A stretch of 64,000 nt of DNA from an uncultured Bacilli bacterium (GTDB lineage: Bacteria > Bacillota_I > Bacilli_A > RFN20 > CAG-826), in assembly GCA_934700895.1 (NCBI GenBank), contig CAKUXV010000002.1, positions 248,001-312,000 of the forward strand, given 5' to 3'. Below the pieces are notes generated by a model. The model had not been told where the DNA came from, ran no database searches, and saw only the letters and a program-made list of their open reading frames with translations. The position numbers and the translations under genes are program-made. Below are positions 59,827 to 64,000 of this stretch, one piece after another (the stretch's first letter is position 1; the number at the start of each line of letters is the position of its first letter).

Positions 59827-59874
59827 GGTCTAGAATAGATTTTTGCGTCTAAATACATTTTTCTATTTTAGACC
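59827..59874. repeat. repeat copy C, near-perfect terminal inverted repeats
   Basis: 48 bases bounded by GGTCTAGAATAGA and TCTATTTTAGACC, which pair over 13 positions with one mismatch. The interior is TTTTTGCGTCTAAATACATTTT. It lies 27 bases beyond copy B. Confidence 0.8.
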
Positions 59875-59902
59875 ATTTACTAAATCAACATTCTCCATAG
59901 CA

Positions 59903-59932
59903 AAAGCAAAAACCCGCGGATTTCCGCGGGTT
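59903..59932 (-). terminator. terminator after the group B hydrogenase gene
   Basis: AACCCGCGG, 4-base loop, CCGCGGGTT, then TTTGCTTTT on the minus strand. Confidence 0.85.
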
Positions 59933-59948
59933 GAGGGTTCAAGACGCC

Positions 59949-61412
59949 TTATTCTTTTGTCGAGGCGATTTTGGGATCGGCCATAATGGAATCGACCGCG
60001 CCTTGAATGGAGGTTTCTAACGACAATTTGCCGTATTTATCGACATCCGCCGGGGCGCGAAGTTCATGGGTTAAGCAAGCCGGCCCGCCGATGCAGCCGC
60101 CGGGGCAAGCCATGCCTTCGATGAAATTACCCGGTAAACGGCCCGTCTTAGTTTGGGTCAGGGCCACTTTGCATTGATCAAGCCCCGAACAGGCAACGGG
60201 CTTTACTTCGAAGTCGATGTTTTGTTCTTTCAATGCTTCGGCAACCGCTTCGGAAAGTCCGCCGCTGCGAGCAAAGATTCTTCCGAAATAGGAGGCATTG
60301 TCTAGGGGTGATTCTTCCAATTCCTTAAGATTAATATCGCGGCTATCGAGCAAGGCTTGGAGTTCTTCGAAGGTGATGACGCAATCGATATAGGGGGCGC
60401 TGTCCGGACGGGTGACTTCCATCTTTTTGGCGATGCAAGGGCCTGCGAAGATTGTCTTCGCCGTCGGGTCATTTTTCTTAATATAACGGGCGATTGCCGC
60501 CATCGGGGAGAGGTTTTTGGAAACCTTATCCTCGAGTTCGGGGAAGGCCTTCTTGACGTACATCACAAAAGCAGGGCAGCAAGAGGAGGTGCACATTCCT
60601 TCTTCCGCTAAATCCTTGGCTTCGTTCATCGCGACGATATCCGCGCCTAAGGCGGCTTCCACGACGTCTTGAACGCCTAGTTTTTTGATACCCGTAATCA
60701 CTTGGCCGAGTTTTACCAAGCGAAGTTGGCTTGCAATGCTAGGAGCGACAATCATATAGACCTTGTAGTTTTTGCCTCCTTCAGCTCCGCGGATGATATC
60801 AATCGCCTTCGTGATGAAGGATTTATCCATGATGGCGCCAAAAGGGCAAGCATAGGAGCACTGTCCGCAACGGACGCACTTCTCCTCATCGATTTGGGTG
60901 ATACCGTTAGCGTCAGGATGAATCGCGTTGACTTTGCAGGCGGATTCGCAGGGGCGTTTGTTGTTAACAATCGCGCCGAATTGGCAGGCTTTCGCGCAGA
61001 GTCCGCAATTGACGCAAAGATTCTTGTCGATGCGGCAACGTAAATCGGATCCAAAGCTAATCGCGTTGCGGTGGCAGGCTTGGGCGCAGCGATGGGCCAA
61101 GCAGCCACGGCATAAATCGGTGACGGTGATGCCACCGAAGGGACATTGGTCGCAAGCCGCTTCGATGACTTCTAATAAATTCGCGTTTTTAGGATCGCCG
61201 CCCAAAGCGATTTTGATGCGTTCGCGAACGATTTCCCTTTCCTTATAGATGCAGCAACGCATCGTAGCTTTCGGGCCCGGGGAGATCGTATAAGGAATCG
61301 CATCGATTTCTTCTGGGCTTAAATTTCCATCCCAATATCCACGGGCAACCGCGGTCAAAACTTTCCATTTCAGTTCCTGGACCAACGTGTCAAATCGATT
61401 TTCAATAGCCAT
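59949..61412 (-). CDS. [FeFe]-hydrogenase, group B type
   Basis: 487 residues. The N-terminal part has CDQCPFGGITVTDLCRGC and CAQACHRNAISFG, then two [4Fe-4S] sites (CVNCGLCAKACQFGA, CVRCGQCSYACPFGA). The H-cluster motifs are TSSCCPAFV, AGPCIAKKMEV and GMACPGGCIGGPAC, the variants typical of group B enzymes. These are monomeric and probably ferredoxin-linked; the physiological direction is not established. The start at 61412 (MAIENRF) has AAGGAG at correct spacing; a GTG two codons earlier is too close to it. Confidence 0.92.
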   Translation of the reverse strand: MAIENRFDTLVQELKWKVLTAVARGYWDGNLSPEEIDAIPYTISPGPKATMRCCIYKEREIVRERIKIALGGDPKNANLLEVIEAACDQCPFGGITVTDLCRGCLAHRCAQACHRNAISFGSDLRCRIDKNLCVNCGLCAKACQFGAIVNNKRPCESACKVNAIHPDANGITQIDEEKCVRCGQCSYACPFGAIMDKSFITKAIDIIRGAEGGKNYKVYMIVAPSIASQLRLVKLGQVITGIKKLGVQDVVEAALGADIVAMNEAKDLAEEGMCTSSCCPAFVMYVKKAFPELEDKVSKNLSPMAAIARYIKKNDPTAKTIFAGPCIAKKMEVTRPDSAPYIDCVITFEELQALLDSRDINLKELEESPLDNASYFGRIFARSGGLSEAVAEALKEQNIDFEVKPVACSGLDQCKVALTQTKTGRLPGNFIEGMACPGGCIGGPACLTHELRAPADVDKYGKLSLETSIQGAVDSIMADPKIASTKE

Positions 61413-61424
61413 ACGCACGACTCC

Positions 61425-62603
61425 TTAATAATAGAGAACTTCCACTTCCTTTCCGATGGAACGGAGCTCCTCAGCAAGGGAAGAGATGACGAACATTTTC
61501 ATTTTGATGTTTAATGCGGGGGAATCCTGATGGGCGGGGTTCATCGCGCACCCCACCCGGAAATGGATGGAGGTGGCTTCTTCGATGAGCATCCTCGCTA
61601 GGCGCGACGCCCCATCTTGACGGAAACTCCATTCAAAATAGAGGTCGTTCTTCCCCTTGTAGTCTTGAAGGATTTCTAGAACCTTGTTCAAGGTGATGAT
61701 GCCTTCGGTGACGAGGTCCACACCTTCGATTTCTGAAGTCGGCGGGACTTCTGGATCTTCATAATCCAAACTTCCGATCACTTCTTTGCCAAGGTATTTA
61801 GCAACGATATTCGCGCTTGTTCCTCCGCAGACCACATGCGGCCCAGGGAGAGAGAAGAATTCGCCAAGCAACCTGGCATCGTCTTCTTTCTTTTGGGGCG
61901 GGCCCACCCAAATGTTCAGGGGGCTCGTCTTACGACGAGTGAGGACCAAGGCCGTCACATCGTCCCCCGGCCTCGAATTATAAAGAAGCCGGCAATGGTC
62001 TACAAGAAGCGTCGCCCGGTTTTTGGCGCTTGTAAGCGGATTCCACAAGCCTTCGAGATATTCTTTGATTTCTTCTCTTCCCCAACCAAAATTTAAGGTC
62101 TCGCCAACTCCTGCATAAACGGCCCCATCGGTGAAAAGGGTCACCTCGTCTTCGATATCGAGATAAAAAGAGGAAAACGCGACGGATTTCCCTTCTAAAT
62201 CCAAGGATTTCCATTCGATGTTTCTTGCCTTTCCCTTCCGTAATACGATGGGCTCGGGGTTATCAAAGCAATAAAGGGTGGCCGAGAAATCCTTTTCGAC
62301 GCGCAGGACATCAAAGGTGCAGTAAGCGACTCCCCCGCGGTCTTTCGCTACGGGGAGGGTGCGGACTAAGGTCGCGACCGCTTCTTCCATCGCAATCCCT
62401 TCTTCGATCATGCGGGAAAGCATCGTTGAAGTTAAAGTCGATAAAATCGAGGCGATGACTCCGCTCCCTAACCCATCGGCCAAAACGAGCGTCAAAGCCC
62501 CGTCGTCGGACTTCGCCGAGGCGACGTGATCCCCGCAAAGTTCTTCCCCTTTGTGGTTCAGGCTTAAATATCCCCATTCTAAAAGGGAGGCGTTATTTTC
62601 CAT
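61425..62603 (-). CDS. PP2C/SpoIIE-type serine phosphatase associated with hydrogenase
   Basis: 392 residues. Residues 15-220 form a SpoIIE-like phosphatase domain: CGDHVASAKSDDGALTLVLADGLGSG, FTDGAVYAG and SRPGDDVTALVLTRR (metal-binding Asp residues). The C-terminal 165 residues (CGGTSANIVAKYLG, GIITLNKVLEIL) match the domain usually found with these phosphatases in hydrogenase loci. It overlaps the hydS stop by 11 bases, with AAGGAGG before the ATG, and likely acts on a signalling partner of the sensory hydrogenase. Confidence 0.88.
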   Translation of the reverse strand: MENNASLLEWGYLSLNHKGEELCGDHVASAKSDDGALTLVLADGLGSGVIASILSTLTSTMLSRMIEEGIAMEEAVATLVRTLPVAKDRGGVAYCTFDVLRVEKDFSATLYCFDNPEPIVLRKGKARNIEWKSLDLEGKSVAFSSFYLDIEDEVTLFTDGAVYAGVGETLNFGWGREEIKEYLEGLWNPLTSAKNRATLLVDHCRLLYNSRPGDDVTALVLTRRKTSPLNIWVGPPQKKEDDARLLGEFFSLPGPHVVCGGTSANIVAKYLGKEVIGSLDYEDPEVPPTSEIEGVDLVTEGIITLNKVLEILQDYKGKNDLYFEWSFRQDGASRLARMLIEEATSIHFRVGCAMNPAHQDSPALNIKMKMFVISSLAEELRSIGKEVEVLYY

Positions 62604-64000
62604 GGTCCTCCTTGGGGGAGAGGGAAGCTTCTAGACGGGTTAAGGCGATTTTAGTTTCGGCAGCGGATTCTCCGAGCAATTGGGCGATTTGTTGAACGGC
62701 AGCCATGTTTTTCTCAATGACTTCGTTAGCAAGACTTGTGGCCTCTTTTCTCCGTTTCAAATTGGCTTGATGCTCCGCTTCGCGTTCCGTGCGGTCATGG
62801 AGAATTGCCATTAACGTGCCGTATTTTTCGGAGAATAGCACGGTCGCTTCCACAACTTTTCCCGATTCGAGATGGAGTTTCTTGTTTTCGGCTTTTCCTT
62901 TTTCCACCGCATCGGCGATGAGTTCCATCGGAATGAGTTCGGAAAGGTCTTTTCCAAGCATCGTTTCTTTGGATAATCCAAATAGCTTCTCCGCGGCTTG
63001 GTTAGCAAGTTCAATCTTCCATTCCTTGGAGGCGGTTAAGATGCCGTTAGGAGAATTCTCGTAAATATGGGCGGAGACGCTTTTGGCTTTTTCCATTAAA
63101 TAAGGAAGGCACATCTCTACCTGGGCTTTGCCTTCAAGGACGGCGATTGCTTTTTCCCGGCAGGAAGAATACCCGCAGCAGGCGCAATTGAGCTCGTCTT
63201 GCTTGTTATGCTTGCCCATTCGTTCTAAAACTTCTTGGATTTGACTATCGTTAAAAGAAGGTTTATGGCCATGGAAGCCATTAAAATCTTTTCTTATATC
63301 TTTTGCTCTATATTCTTTGGAATCGAAGTGCCCTTCTCCTCCAAATTCTTCAAGGAGGATTTTCGATTCGACGGTACCCGCTTTTTTAACAGGCATCGCC
63401 GGGCCATTCAGGCAAGACCCGCGACAAGCGGAAAGTTCTAGGAAAACATGATGGAGTTTCCCCGCGCGGATTTCTTCTAACGCCTCGATGATGGGTTCGA
63501 CTCCCGATAAAGCAAGATAACGATATCCAGGCTCCTCCTTTTTCATCGTGGCAAGGATTCCCCCTTCTTCGGGGTAAAGCCTTTCTAAGGGTCCTTGGGG
63601 TTCTTGTTCTTCTTGGAGAACGAGGTTTTGTTCTTGGATAAGCGCTTCTAAATCCAAGAAGGTCAAAGCCAAATCCAAGGAATTGTTTTGACGGTCCGCC
63701 TCTTCTTTTTTGGCGATGCAAGGACCAAAGAAGACGACTTTTGCATTCGGATGACGTTTCTTGACGTCCAAGCAATGGGCTTCTAAAGGCGTAAATACGG
63801 GAGCAAGATACGGCAATAAATCGGAATAATGACGTTCTAGCAATAAATTAATGGAAGGGCAGGCCGAAGAAAGCAAAACGTCATATTGAGGCAATATTTC
63901 TTCGTAGGCTTGTGATACAAACCGGGCTCCCCGAGATGTCTCTTCGACGTCTTGGAAACCTAGTTGACGGAGGGCTTTTTGGAGGGAAGCAAAGCTAACG
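62593..64000 (-). CDS. sensory [FeFe]-hydrogenase with PAS domain (group C, HydS-like), partial
   Basis: The N-terminus lies beyond the right window edge; the frame is open to position 64000. H-cluster-type motifs: SSACPSINLLLERHY, GPCIAKKEEAD, LSACRGSCLNGPAMP. They are followed by an extra Fe-S motif CACCGYSSCREKAI...CLPYL and a PAS domain (YENSPNGILTASKEWKIELANQAAEKLFG), ending in a coiled coil. This is the group C architecture, proposed to sense H2 and signal through the PAS part. No kinase domain is attached; the adjacent phosphatase may be the output. Confidence 0.88.
   Translation of the reverse strand, partial: VSFASLQKALRQLGFQDVEETSRGARFVSQAYEEILPQYDVLLSSACPSINLLLERHYSDLLPYLAPVFTPLEAHCLDVKKRHPNAKVVFFGPCIAKKEEADRQNNSLDLALTFLDLEALIQEQNLVLQEEQEPQGPLERLYPEEGGILATMKKEEPGYRYLALSGVEPIIEALEEIRAGKLHHVFLELSACRGSCLNGPAMPVKKAGTVESKILLEEFGGEGHFDSKEYRAKDIRKDFNGFHGHKPSFNDSQIQEVLERMGKHNKQDELNCACCGYSSCREKAIAVLEGKAQVEMCLPYLMEKAKSVSAHIYENSPNGILTASKEWKIELANQAAEKLFGLSKETMLGKDLSELIPMELIADAVEKGKAENKKLHLESGKVVEATVLFSEKYGTLMAILHDRTEREAEHQANLKRRKEATSLANEVIEKNMAAVQQIAQLLGESAAETKIALTRLEASLSPKEDHGK

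Noticed and set aside
1..64000. CRISPR arrays, prophage, transposase genes or replication origin
   Set aside because: No regularly spaced repeats, phage structural genes, transposase motifs or DnaA-box clusters were seen; the only short repeats of note are those around the ATPase gene.

Overview
The window looks like chromosome of an uncultured, strictly anaerobic, low-to-moderate GC member of the Bacilli, probably from the lineages close to the Mollicutes. Reasons: gene orders typical of Bacillus-like genomes (rimP-nusA-ylxR-L7Ae-infB-rbfA and truB-ribF; ezrA-nifS-thiI next to rpsD and tyrS; infC-rpmI-rplT), an EzrA division protein, a T-box and a CIRCE/HrcA site, and fermentative [FeFe]-hydrogenases. 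TGA is used as a normal stop (several ATGA stop/start overlaps), so this is not a code-4 mycoplasma. The lineage is inference from gene content.

Layout. 1-5820: end of an FAD oxidoreductase, a methyltransferase-like protein, pnp, rpsO and a membrane diguanylate cyclase. 6010-14986: typA, then the translation/transcription-factor operon rimP to rbfA with truB-ribF as a separate unit. 15066-21124: a lipoprotein phosphoesterase with a membrane partner, DegV, a decayed coding region, tRNA-Thr and an acidic membrane protein. 21130-28523: leuS, a DUF389 protein, a lipoprotein, and thrS behind a T-box. 28524-33000: small accessory genes, including a Fic-fold protein with a ruined active site. 33073-34394: infC-rpmI-rplT with an attenuator leader and an ATA start codon. 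34462-45838: a lipase-like membrane protein, a C-S lyase, thiI fused to a DUF3737 repeat domain, nifS, ezrA, rpsD with leader, GNAT, an atypical response regulator and tyrS. 46087-51962: groES-groEL under two tandem CIRCE sites, a LacI regulator, ytpR, trmB and pepV. 51963-52749: a possible type I toxin-like micro-ORF with a converging promoter, and initiator tRNA. 52822-64000: a DUF2804 protein and a hydrogenase locus encoding a bifurcating HydABC, a group B [FeFe]-hydrogenase, a PP2C/SpoIIE-type phosphatase and a sensory [FeFe]-hydrogenase with a PAS domain, interrupted by an AAA ATPase gene bracketed by short palindromic repeats.

A pattern that crosses the whole window: at least eleven genes (positions 713, 803, 5820, 9642, 17158, 23541, 31016, 31175, 42119, 44340, 45838) have a good -10 hexamer only 6-9 bases before the ATG and no Shine-Dalgarno, so their mRNAs are probably leaderless. 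Other genes have classical AAGGAG sites. The most unusual observations are this leaderless set, the repeat-flanked ATPase in the hydrogenase locus, the ThiI-DUF3737 fusion that keeps an internal ribosome site, the toxin-like micro-ORF, and an initiator tRNA with C33 and an A29-U41 pair.
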